Shown piece by piece: positions 55,108 through 64,000 of a stretch of DNA of 64,000 nt. The notes under the pieces were generated by a model, which saw only the letters and a list, made by a program, of their open reading frames with translations, was not told where the DNA came from and made no database searches. Position 1 is the first letter of the stretch. Each line of letters starts with the position of its first letter. This DNA comes from Porpolomopsis calyptriformis. Its lineage: Eukaryota; Basidiomycota; Agaricomycetes; Agaricales; Hygrophoraceae. The stretch spans positions 186,001 to 250,000 of the forward strand of contig OX621175.1 of assembly GCA_951640195.1 (NCBI GenBank). Reading direction: 5' to 3'. The position numbers and the translations under genes were made by a program.

Positions 55108-57718
55108 TCATATTGGAAGGTAAGTAGAGATATCATATCGTCCTTGTAACCGATAGAGATCAGCAAGGTGCTTTGCAACAGTCTGAGTAGTTGGATGGTG
55201 TAACCCTATGGACTTCTCGAGGTCGGCCATCGCTTGCTTGTAGAGGGTCTCAGCCTCATCATATTGCCTTTGTGCCTCATAAATAAGTCCGAGGTTGTTG
55301 ACTGATTTAAGCATGTCTGGGTGGTCTGCACCTAAACGATCCTTGAAGCCAGCTAATGTCCACTTGAAGAGGGCCTCAGCCTCATCAAATCGTTCTTGTG
55401 ACTGGTAAACAAGTCCGAGGTTGTTCGCTGACCTAAGTGTGGATGGGTGATCGGCACCTAAACGATCCTCTCTGCCGGCTAATGCTCGCTTGTAGAGTAT
55501 TTCTGCCTCATCGTATCATCCTTGTAACCTGTAAACACCAGCGAGGTTGTTCACTAATATAAGCGTGTCTGGGTGGTCTGCACCCAAATGATTCTCGGAG
55601 CTGGCTAATACCCGCTTATGGAGGGTCTCAGCCTCATCGTATCACCTTTGTGACCGGTAAACATTTGCAAGGTTGTTCATTGACGTGAGCGTGTCTGGGT
55701 GGTCAGCACCCAAATGATCCTCGAAGCCAGCTAATGCCCGCTTGAAGAGGGTCTTGGCTTCATCGTATCATCCTTGTGACTGGTAAACAAGTCTGAGGTT
55801 GTTGACTGAGGCAAGCATGGATTGGTGGTCTGCACCTAAATGATCCTCTCCGCCAGCTAATGCCTGCTTGCAGAGGCTCTCAGGCTCATCGTATCATCCT
55901 TGTAACTGATAAACACGTGCGAGGTCACTGACCGAAGTCAACGTAAACGCGTTCTTGCATCCAAGCCTCATTTCATATGTTTCAAGGACTTGCTTCAACA
56001 GCAATTCAGCGTCGCGGTACCTTCCCCGACTGGTCAAATACACCCCAATCCGAGCATTTGCCCCAATCAGCTCAAGGTTGACACCATACTCGTTACTCCA
56101 TCGATTGAGCGATCGTAAATGTGGGATGAACTCTTCACATTCAGCCCACCATTCCAGTAATTCCGGGTCTCCAATGTGTCAGAATGCACCACAAATGAGC
56201 GAGACTGATGACTGGAGCCATTCGCAATATGTGTCTTGTTTCTTCGCGCCTTCGTGCTTTAGAAATTGGATTAAATCGTGCATCCACAGCGAAGAATTTC
56301 ATTTGGTAGATCGATATTCCACCAAAGACAGCGCCTGTAGTTTCTGCACTGCTGTCTGAAATTTCGTCATTGAGCAAATGAGGGAAACCAATGAATGAAA
56401 TTCAGCGAATATATGAGAATCATGTTGGGGTTGAGATGGATTATCATTTAATGGCTCCTGTGGGTGCAACCACTCCTTCGCTCCTTTAGTGATTATCGCA
56501 ATCGAGATATTTTCTGGGTCAAGAAAAGAAAGAATTCTGAAGAAATTGCTGATATCGATGGATTCTTCGTGCAGTCGATCAAACTGTTTAGTGAATGTAG
56601 TTGCCACCGATCGCTCCTGGTAAAAAGTTAGGTCATTTTCCCATTCGACTATCTGTCATTACCAGGGAATAACAATTAGTTATGATACTTCACTGTATAT
56701 AAACTTACATCTATTTTTTCATTGCTCATGTACAAGTCGTACATTTCATGGAGAGTGGTATGAGTTTTTCTCATAAATGATGATGCTTGGACAATCGCGA
56801 GAGGAAGGCGACCAACGCATTCAACCAATCGCTCAGCGGAGCCCAATTTGGAAGGTGTGACATTGTTCATATTGACACTAGCATCTTGTAAAAGAAGAAT
56901 CGCTGAATCGCGACGTTCAAGAGGGTACAGTTGAAACATTGATTGCTGATATCCTTCCATAGTCACCAGAGCCTCGGCGACATCTTCCGTTCGTGTGGTG
57001 AAGATGATATGGCCTCGCGCATTTCTGCGAGGGAGGTGCGCCTGAAAAAAATCAATTAAACTCCTATCGACGTTGTCGAAGATGAGAAGCCAGTCCTTGT
57101 GAGCTTCTTCCAACCACAGTTGAGCTGTAGTCAGTTTCGCATTTTGGTCTGGCAGGTGACAATCAGGATGACGAACGAGATCGAGAACTTTCGAAAGTCC
57201 GTCGTTTAGTTTGTCGACACTGGTGGCAGATACCCAGAATATATATGAGTACTGGCCCCAATCGAAGCATGCTTTGGTGTAATGCAATACTAGCAGTGAT
57301 TTGCCGACACCAGGCATGCCATATACGGCACAACGGCCTGGTATATCATTCTGCACGATGCTCAAAGCGTTCTGTAAGAAATCCATTTCATTCTGTCTTC
57401 CAGTAAAGTGGACAGAGAGATGACCAATGGGGGAATCGTTGACGGATCGTGGTGATGCTGGCCCTTGCTCGCGATCTAGTTGATAAAGAGGTCAGATGAG
57501 ATATCGCAGATGCAAGGACTGGAGAGAGCTTTTTGCAAAGGGAGGCATAGATGAAATTGCTGTCCAGGCTGGTCACTGCTCGAGATAGCTCACTAGGTAG
57601 CTAACTTACCTTGCGGATAGACATGAATGATTGGGTTATTGAGATTGTACTGATCACACCTGCTAAGGCTGACCGTGCTGTCGTGAATCTGAGAGGGAGG
57701 GAGAGGGGCACTGGTCAT
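55108..57718 (-). pseudogene. NB-ARC-TPR NLR (copy B), broken by six CGA-to-TGA stops
   Basis: From ATG 57,718 the first exon reads MTSAPLPPSQIHDSTVSLSR and ends with a G before GTAAGT, as in copy A. The NB-ARC exon is intact (YGMPGVGKSLLVLHYTK, WLLIFDNVDRS, IIFTTRTEDVAEALV, LYPLERRDSA where copy A has a stop). The third exon then meets TGA codons at 56,299-56,301, 56,179-56,181, 55,894-55,896, 55,768-55,770, 55,642-55,644 and 55,516-55,518 (forward-strand coordinates of TCA). At all six, copy A has CGA or the repeat consensus has CGA. Four of them are the same codon of four consecutive 126-bp TPR units. The NB-ARC part plus 100 residues could still be expressed as a truncated protein. Confidence 0.87.
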
Positions 57719-58569
57719 GAATGTGAAGGAATGATACGCCACACAGCCTTGAGGCTCTGACTTTCCGAAAGGAATCTTTATAAGTACACATCAGCAAAAG
57801 TGCAGAAACGATGCCTTGCAAGGTGGTCACAGTAAAGTTTAGGGTTCCTTACCCTGACTTGGCTGGCTCAGTAATCTCTTCCTCTTCTAGTCTGTGCTAG
57901 ATATTGTACAGAAAACTTGGTGGTACTTTGACACGAAGTGACAACTAGGGATACATATGTAAGGTTTTCACCAGAATGGTAACAACAATGTAAGGTCCCC
58001 ATAATCTTAGGGACACCTTACCTTGTTTGGTAAGGTTCAAGTAAGTTTACCTAGCCATCCTAGTATCCAGTAAAGTGAAGGGGGCAGTGGGGAGCTGTCT
58101 GCATGTGTGAAAAAATATATGCTCCCCATTTTGGACACTTGTATTATTGATAACTTCATTAACTTATAGTCTTTTAGTCTAATGGTAAAGTTTTCATGCA
58201 TCGGTTGCTGACGCTCCGACTGTGAGGGTGAGGGTTCGAATCCATTAAGTAACTGGTTATATTAGAATTTAAATACACTCCCTTGGAAAATCAGAAATCA
58301 GAAATCAGCCAAAGCCAACTTGGGTGGTAAAATGGCCTGGGCTTGCATTGTTTTTACTTCCTTAGTATAAATTATCATACATTGTAAGGTATTACTAGGT
58401 AAGGTTCTGGAAATCAGGTCAATTTATTAATACCTTACCATATAATGTCTGGATATTAAGCAAGGTTCTGACAAGGTAAGGTAGGTCTCTAACCTGGTGA
58501 ACAAGGTCAACCTTGTCAACCTTACCTGATATTACATTGTTAGTCAACGTTTCTGCACTTTTGCTGATG
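57719..58569. other. non-coding stretch rich in ACCTTAC / GTAAGGT words
   Basis: About 850 bases between NLR B and the transposon. The word gtaaggt or its complement accttac occurs many times between about 57,840 and 58,540, in both orientations and often back to back (for example near 58,010-58,050 and 58,500-58,540). No coding frame was found. A weak tRNA-like segment lies at about 58,170-58,245. Confidence 0.6.
58170..58245 (+). ncRNA. weak tRNA-like or SINE-head segment
   Basis: tctaatggtaaag resembles a pol III A box and ggttcgaatcc is a perfect B-box core about 50 bases later. The acceptor and T stems do not pair well, so a working tRNA is unlikely. It may be a decayed tRNA or the head of a SINE. 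Confidence 0.2.
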
Positions 58570-61010
58570 CAGTTGACTTTCTCATAATGCATAGCGTCGG
58601 GACCGACCAAAAGGTCATACATTATGAGAATTATACAGTACGAGACAAGTCACAATGTGTGACAACATGTGACATATCATTCTTATCGATGGACAAGGTA
58701 CGTATCAAGTGTCCTTTGCTTGCAATTTCGCAAATCCCTCAACCAGATATGTGCGCGAAATTGATGGAGATGATGTGCAAAGTCTAGGGAGCCCTCATAT
58801 CCCTCATCAAAGCACTGCACTTCAAGTTGCTGACAGATGTCCATCAGCTCCGTAATGCCCAACTGCTTTCCCCATTCACCTTCATCCTCCGAATCAGATT
58901 CAACCACTTCAGGCTCGTTAGCCTGTTCTTGATGAACTATAGCTATGATCTCTGCATCTCCACCCTCAAATCTGTATGGTGAGTCTCCCACCTCCTCTTC
59001 TTTGGCTGGATTAAGTAATTCTTCGAGAGACAGTGCTTGGCTATGAACTCGGTTACGGCACCTCAGCTCATCAATAGATTTGAGCAGGTTGTTCTCAACA
59101 GCTTGACCCTCAGCTGTGGTAGCATGGGAAGCTGGAGAAATTGAACACAAGGTGGGTTTAAACCTTTCAACCACTGCTAGTGCCAATTCTGTGTCATCCT
59201 CTGCATCCATTACTGCCTTAAGCACTGGCTGCCAGTCCTTTTCATCATACCCAGAACCTAGTTGCTGTTTTAAAGCGTCTTCAGCATTCGGTAAAGTCAT
59301 TTCGGTTGTCGCAAAGTGGTGAATAACTTCCCAAGCACCCAAGTCTTCCTGTCCACGTTGGTTATTGGCCTTAGAGGGTTTTGGGACATGAAGGATGATT
59401 GGTGCATGTTGGATACTGGTATGATCCCAGCAGTTTTTGATGGTTGCAGCGCTAACTTTGACCCATGCCTTGTTAGCCATAAGAATGGCTTCAAGTAGAT
59501 CCATCTTGTAGATATCTGGTTCACCAGCATCATCTCTGTTAAGAGTGCAAAGACAGTATGCATGACGATAGTGAGCCTTGAAACAACGGATGACCCCAGC
59601 ATCCAAAGGTTGGAGATGTGCGGTCAGATTTGGTGCGATAAATTCGATCTGAACATTGTTGGGCTTAAAAGCAATATTGTGCGCGCTGAAATTATCGACC
59701 AATAAACAGATTTGTCAGTCTTGATTGCGCATTTTTATATCAAGATATTGGATCCACCTATAAATCTGTGACCTTTCAGATAATCTCACCCAAAGCTATT
59801 TGCTTACTCAGTGAACAGCTCAGACGTTATCCAGGCCTTCTTGTTACTCTTGTAGAAGAACCTATAATCTTCGGGTTTCTGCTTTTTAAAGCATTGTGGG
59901 TTCCTTGATCAACCAATAAAAACTGGAGGGAGCTTCTCGCTTCCATCACTGTTGCAAGCCAACCCAACAGTAAGCCGGAATTTATCCTTCTTCTTTCCAT
60001 TCATCATCTTTGTTGCAAGCCCTCAATCAGGTGGTGCGAAGGCAAACAACCCAGTCTCATCAAAGTTCCAGCGGTCCTTTGGTGCATACTTTGCTAGGAC
60101 CTCTCGAATACGAAGACGTTCAGCTTCAGTTTCAGCAACATCTGCCGAGTTGGCTTCACCATGGCATCGAATTTCCTTGATCTTATACCTGGCCAATAGT
60201 TGTTAATTATTTCAGGTCCAATGATCGTATGATAACTTACGTTTTGCAAAATGATGGAAGCCATCCATCTCCAGACACTTGTTCTTCTTCAGGAACATTC
60301 AACTCCTTCTCCAATCGCCTTTGTTTTTCAAGCAACATTGGGCCTGTCACAGTTTCCCGCTTAGCCTCCATGTGTCGGAACCAAAGAATGAGTGCTCGCT
60401 TGATATCTGGACATGTAACAACACGAGCACGCTTCCCTGATAAAGCATTTGGATGAGATTGGGCTTGAGCTTCAAGTTGTAGCCTCATTTTGAGTTTTCG
60501 TGAAAGAGTTGGCTGAGTGAAGGTAAGTTTTCCCTCTTTCTTGGTTCGAAAATGTTGAACAATTTCTCCCTATCCTAGATCTGGGTGGGTGTTGATGAAG
60601 GCAAAGACTGTCATCCAGTCTATCAGAGTGAGATTGTCTCGTTTTGTACTTTCATTCGTGGCTGATGTGGCTGGCACATTCTGTGAAGGCTTGGTGGTTG
60701 TGGATTTTTTGCATAGATAGGGTGCAGGTTTCCCCCTTGGTTTACGCTTGGCTTCTGCAGGCATGGGGGAGCTTCCAAGTTCTGATTGATTCCCTCTATA
60801 TATGCATTTTTATTTAAATTGTTGTCTTCTAGGCCCTATTTCAAATACAAATATACATCTCATAATGCATAATGCATCCCTAATCTGTATGCATTATACA
60901 TTATGCATTTTGCACCTTGTTTTCCTGCGTCCCATGATAGGACCTACCAAAAACTGATACATTATGACAAATATGCATTATGACCCCATGCATTATGAGA
61001 AAGTCAACTG
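58570..61010. mobile_element. pogo-like (Tc1/mariner superfamily) DNA transposon, 2.44 kb
   Basis: Perfect 22-bp terminal inverted repeats bound the element: cagttgactttctcataatg plus ca at 58,570-58,591 and its exact complement at 60,989-61,010. CAGT ends fit pogo elements. The right flank is TA, the left flank is TG, so the expected TA target duplication is present on one side only. Inside lie a decayed CENP-B-type HTH and DDE transposase on the minus strand and clusters of the word cataatgcat near both ends (58,575-58,630 and 60,850-60,990), likely former transposase-binding sites. Confidence 0.88.
58683..60764 (-). pseudogene. pogo-type transposase, broken by C-to-T stops
   Basis: From ATG 60,764: a basic N-terminus, INTHPDLG then TAG at 60,570-60,572, GEIVQHFRTKKEGKLTFTQP and a CENP-B HTH region (ALILWFRHMEAKRETVTGPM). 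The DDE domain includes RWNFDETGLFAFAPPD followed by TGA at 60,023-60,025, KMMNGKKKDKFRLTVGLACN, VFIG then TGA at 59,909-59,911, YKSNKKAWITSELFTE, TGA at 59,715-59,717 before QICLLVDNFSAHN, and LQPLDAGVIRCFKAHYRHAY. The first and second catalytic Asp are visible in NFDET and VDNFSAH. The C-terminal 340 residues from 59,702 are still open. At least two stops fall where the family normally has Arg (CGA) and one where Gln (CAG) is usual. Confidence 0.85.
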
Positions 61011-61037
61011 TATCATCATCCTTCCACATTCACCTCC

Positions 61038-61900
61038 ATGATGACCAGCCGACCTTTCCCTCCCTCTCAACACGGTCAACCTTATTGGGCGTGAGCTGTA
61101 CAACTTCAACAACCTAAAAGGTGAGTTAGCACTCTAGTGACCTATCTTGAGCCTGGATGGTGTCACTGCATTCCCAATAAGTGATGTATAAATGACTGAT
61201 GCATTGGCGAACAGTGCTCTTTTCTCCTTTCAACTGCAAGGATCGAGCAGGATGTCCTTGATTAGATTGTTTGCTGGATTGGTATTAGTGATCACTATCA
61301 TTGTAGGTATGCATATGCTACAAATAAATAACAAATAATTACATAATATTCAGATTACATCTGAATATTATGTAATTATTTGTTATTTATTTGTAGCATA
61401 TGCACCTCAGCATGGAAGTGAGTTGTTAGCACAGTAGTACCTATACTTACTTTCCTTATAGTGCATACATCAATAGGTACTGCTAATGTCCACACTGAGT
61501 GCATACATCAATAGATACCATTTTGGCATGTTTGGGATCAATGGATTGGCTGGGACAGGGAAAATGGTGATTGCTTACACTGTTACACAGGTTTGTGGAA
61601 TGCATGGTGAACTTGGCACAGGCTTCTTCTGCTCACAGGACGATGCAGATCGCACCAACCCAAGATCTTCACCAGTATCACCCATCAGCTTGGGATCTCA
61701 AGCGCTTTATTCAGAGTGGAGGTTTGAAATCAAATCCTGACATTGGCTGTACAACTCCTTCATAAAGCTCCTTGGCATACTCAGAAACTCAATCTCACCA
61801 TGTGTTATTATATTGGATGCACTCAGTGAGTGCAAAGATGCTGGGGTTGTCACTCTCTCGTCCTGTCAATGAACTATTCCCATTGAAGTCTTTGGTGACA
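61038..61900 (+). pseudogene. NLR relic (copy D): N-terminal exon scrap plus NACHT scrap
   Basis: At 61,038-61,125 the bases match the first exon of copies A-C (atgaccagc..., cggtcaaccttattgggcg, ending before gtgagttagc) but lack about 11 bases, so the frame is lost. The conserved start of intron 1 is also recognisable. From about 61,520 a NACHT P-loop reads FGINGLAGTGKMVIAYTVTQ with GFFCSQDDADRTNP, and near 61,800 a Walker-B-like CVIILDALSECKDAG followed by stops. Sensor repeats are absent. The palindrome at 61,310-61,404 lies between the two scraps. Confidence 0.75.
61310..61404. repeat. perfect 46-bp palindrome with 3-bp loop
   Basis: The arm at 61,310-61,355 (tgcatatgctacaaataaat...) is the exact reverse complement of 61,359-61,404, with tac between. 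The arms are over 80 percent A+T. This could be a very young fold-back element or a hairpin-capped insertion inside copy D. Long perfect palindromes are unstable in many cells, so its survival suggests recent origin. Confidence 0.9.
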
Positions 61901-62690
61901 AGTCATCTGGAAAACTATCACTGTGAACCCATTAGCCAGTAATAATCACCTTATGATAGAGTGATATATACAAATCACCCAAAAACTGGGTGGTGATTGG
62001 GTGATAGGTGGTGACTAGGTGATCTGAAATCACCCCTAAAACTGAGTGATATTCAACAGGGTGAGGTTATGCCCAACGTCTGGATAAAAATACCTAGGAT
62101 AGCAGTGTTTTGCTTTAAGATTTGAGTCAAGTTTCATAGAATTTAAAACAACGAACTGTCCGCTAAATACAATGCGACATGAAATGCACAAAATCACTAG
62201 GATTTCGCAGAATTGAAACTACACAGCTGGTTGACCTTTCTCCAGTCAACCAGCTCACTCCTCAGCTGAATCGGGAGGGCGAGTGGACAAGCGCTAAAGA
62301 ATAATTAGTCTAAATTGAGTAAAAAGAAAGAGAAATAAAAGCTTACCATGATAGACGTCAACACCTCAGGTTGATTGTCACAGGGGGGAGGGCTGTTCTA
62401 AGAGTGGTTTAAGAAAAAGAATTTTTTAGAAAAGAATAAGATTGACATACCTTTAAGATATGGAATAGGGTGGGTGATGTCCTTCCATAAGGATGGAAGT
62501 GGAGTATGTAAGACGAACGGTATAGGGGGAGACGAAGCGAGTAGTGAAAATGAGGGGTGTAAGGGGGGGGCAGAGGCATTTGCGTGTTCTTGTTCATGGA
62601 GAAAGGAGACGAGGTGGGAAAAAAATCCTGCTGCCTCAGAGTCAGCCTGAGTGAGGGGGGTATTACTGCCACATCACAGCCTTTAATGGC
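61901..62690. other. non-coding, tandem ggtgat words and a small hairpin
   Basis: Bases 61,945-62,050 are rich in ggtgat/atcacc words in both orientations. A perfect 11-bp inverted repeat (agctggttgac ... gtcaaccagct) lies at 62,225-62,255. A minus-strand frame at 62,735-62,409 starts in ankyrin-like sequence and then loses similarity. No gene was called. Confidence 0.5.
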
Positions 62691-63170
62691 TGCATACAAG
62701 GGCGACGGGAAACCACCCAAGCCCTTCAAGTCCACTTGAACGTCATCTCGAGCTAGCAGCAGCTCTACAATGACATCATGTCAATTCCCAGCTGCGTATG
62801 AATGGGGCGTCTGACCATCTGAGTCCTTCAAGTCCACTTGAACATCATCCTGAGCTAGCCGCTTTGGGATGGCACCACGCCTATTCCCAGCTGCATATGA
62901 ATGGGGCATCTGACCATCCAAGTCCTTCAAGTCCACTTGAATGTTATCCCAAGCCAGCAGCAGCTTTACAATAACATCGTGCCCATTCCCAGCTGCATAC
63001 AAAAGGGGTATTCAACCATCCAAGTCCTTCAAGTCCACTTGAATGTCATCCCAAGCTAGCAGCAGCTTTGGATTGGCATCATGCCCATTCCCAGCTGCAT
63101 ATGAATGGGCGTTCGACCATATGAGTCCTTCAAGTCTGCTTCAACATGATCCCAGGCAAGCGATATCATA
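62691..63170 (-). pseudogene. ankyrin-repeat array scrap
   Basis: The minus strand reads MYAAGNGHDVIVKLLLAWDN and IQVDLKDLDGQMPHSYAAGN, then further units such as VQVDLKDSDGQTPHSYAAGN, the ankyrin consensus (G-TPL-AA-xGH--IVKLLL). The word gtccttcaagtccacttgaa recurs near 62,721, 62,823, 62,922, 63,024 and 63,125, spacing 99-102 bases, i.e. one ankyrin repeat each. Stops and frame changes separate units. It may be the sensor end of a former NLR or ankyrin protein. Confidence 0.75.
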
Positions 63171-64000
63171 CCTGCTCCAAGCCCCCCACCAAACTAGCAT
63201 TCGACCATACCAATCCTTCATCGGTTGGAGAAACATGAGTGCTTCTATCAATGATAGCCCACAACCGACCAGCCCGTAATCTTCCAACCACATATTGTAT
63301 GCAAGATACATCTACGACTGTGGATGGTTCAAGGATCAAAAAATATTGCGTGCCGAGTGAGTCGAAAGCTACAATGTTACAGGTGTCAATAGCAGCTAGG
63401 AAAATGGTCTGGGGTTCAAAGACTTTGAGTGGGATGATGACTGGCAATTGAATGACAAATATATGTTTCAGTTGTCCAAAATATACCTTTCTCTCATATT
63501 TAGGCTCCCGTCGCTGGTGAGCATATTTGTCAATGAAAGCTTCATACTTTGGGAAGTAATAAGCGAGCAGACGAGTGAGCGAAATGACATTAAAGACCTA
63601 CACAAACAAATGTTGTATCATGCTTGTCATTCTGTGGTCAGACAAGTCCTGACGCCTCCATGGTATTGCCTCCAAGATGCTGCAGCTTGCCGAATTGCTC
63701 AATATGATCCACTGAAATGTGTTGTCAAATGATGGACACCGTAGTGTTGAAACGAGTTGCTAAAGCTGCTAGAATCTTGTTAACTAATGATGTTCCAACA
63801 AGGTCTTTGCGACGGGGCAGCAGGAGTATACAGTGCTCATCTGAAGGGAAGTGATCAGCTGCAATAATTGCTAATAAAAAGAGACCGACAAGACTTGTGT
63901 TTGAACTGTCCTGCGATATCTGCATTAGAAGGATTGTGCAGTAAAAGTTCCTCTGCCATGTTATACAAGAGTTGGACTTGGTTCAGGCGTGCATCATCAA
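63171..64000 (-). pseudogene. decayed fragment of a repeat-element protein
   Basis: Minus-strand pieces in changing frames read HISVDHIEQFGKLQHLGGNT, VCVGLNDISLTRLLAYYF, KYEAFIDKYAHQRREPKYER then VYFGQLKHIFVIQLPVIIPL, TIFLAAIDTCNIVAFDSLGT and VVDVSCIQYVVGRLRAGRLW with AIIDRS. I recall this succession from proteins of dispersed elements in Agaricomycete genomes, but cannot name the superfamily. Stops and shifts show it is not functional. It continues past the right edge. Confidence 0.5.

Noticed and set aside
55955..56359. 134-codon plus-strand frame
   Set aside because: Antisense shadow of the decayed ARC region of NLR copy B; similar to the antisense frame over copy A for the same reason.
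58170..58245. Functional tRNA gene
   Set aside because: A B-box core is present but acceptor and T stems do not pair, so I list it only as a low-confidence relic.
1..64000. Bacterial features: operons, CRISPR arrays, Shine-Dalgarno sites, rRNA operons, plasmid origins
   Set aside because: Spliceosomal introns in almost every gene and eukaryotic proteins show this is nuclear fungal DNA; no spaced repeat array or rRNA sequence was seen.

Overview
This window is nuclear DNA of a filamentous basidiomycete, most likely an Agaricomycete. Genes are dense and on both strands, and most carry many introns of about 45-65 bp with GTRNGT-like donors. Several families are typical of mushroom-forming fungi: an F-box protein with an N-terminal coiled coil, a BTB protein, APH-type kinase-like proteins, DUF4436, and NB-ARC/TPR and NACHT/WD40 NLRs. 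I cannot name the species. Exon joins below were made by hand from splice signals and reading-frame closure; for most genes the exon lengths sum to a whole number of codons, which checks the arithmetic but not transcription.

Positions 1-41,700 are an ordinary gene-rich region. In order it holds: an APH-like protein, a Cys-rich secreted protein, a DUF4436 membrane protein with tandemly duplicated tail exons, a conserved hypothetical, an FAD amine/amino-acid oxidase, a class II glutamine amidotransferase (Dug3-like), an F-box protein, TFIIA small subunit, a BTB protein, a MOB4/phocein-like protein with a long acidic tail, an NF-X1/FAP1 zinc-finger protein, a Ybp/glomulin-like protein, an IKS-type kinase, a C2H2 protein, splicing factor Prp3, a DUF7137 protein, a disordered protein, a SET-MYND (SMYD) protein, two paralogous small proteins, a single-pass membrane protein and fimbrin. 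TFIIA (14,126-14,617) and Pmp3 (50,531-50,840) are split into exons too short to show as long frames and had to be spliced by hand. Several divergent gene pairs share very short promoters.

Positions 41,700-64,000 are an accessory region built around NLR-type immune receptor genes. A NACHT-WD40 relic (minus) and an NB-ARC-TPR gene (plus) diverge from one another and begin with the same short N-terminal exon. A second NB-ARC-TPR copy lies in inverse orientation at 55.1-57.7 kb, so two arms of about 3 kb enclose about 8 kb that still holds housekeeping-type genes (GST, Pmp3, a coiled-coil protein). A fourth copy of the N-terminal exon with a NACHT scrap, an ankyrin scrap and a repeat-element scrap fill the right end. 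A pogo-like DNA transposon with perfect 22-bp terminal repeats sits at 58,570-61,010. Its transposase, the inverted NLR copy and the NACHT-WD40 relic are broken almost only by C-to-T stop codons (CGA to TGA, CAG to TAG), which looks like RIP-like or methyl-CpG mutation of repeats.

The most interesting observation is the shared N-terminal exon, about 36 residues ending in phase 1, joined to two different NLR architectures. It is a candidate modular signalling tip of a fungal immune-receptor family.
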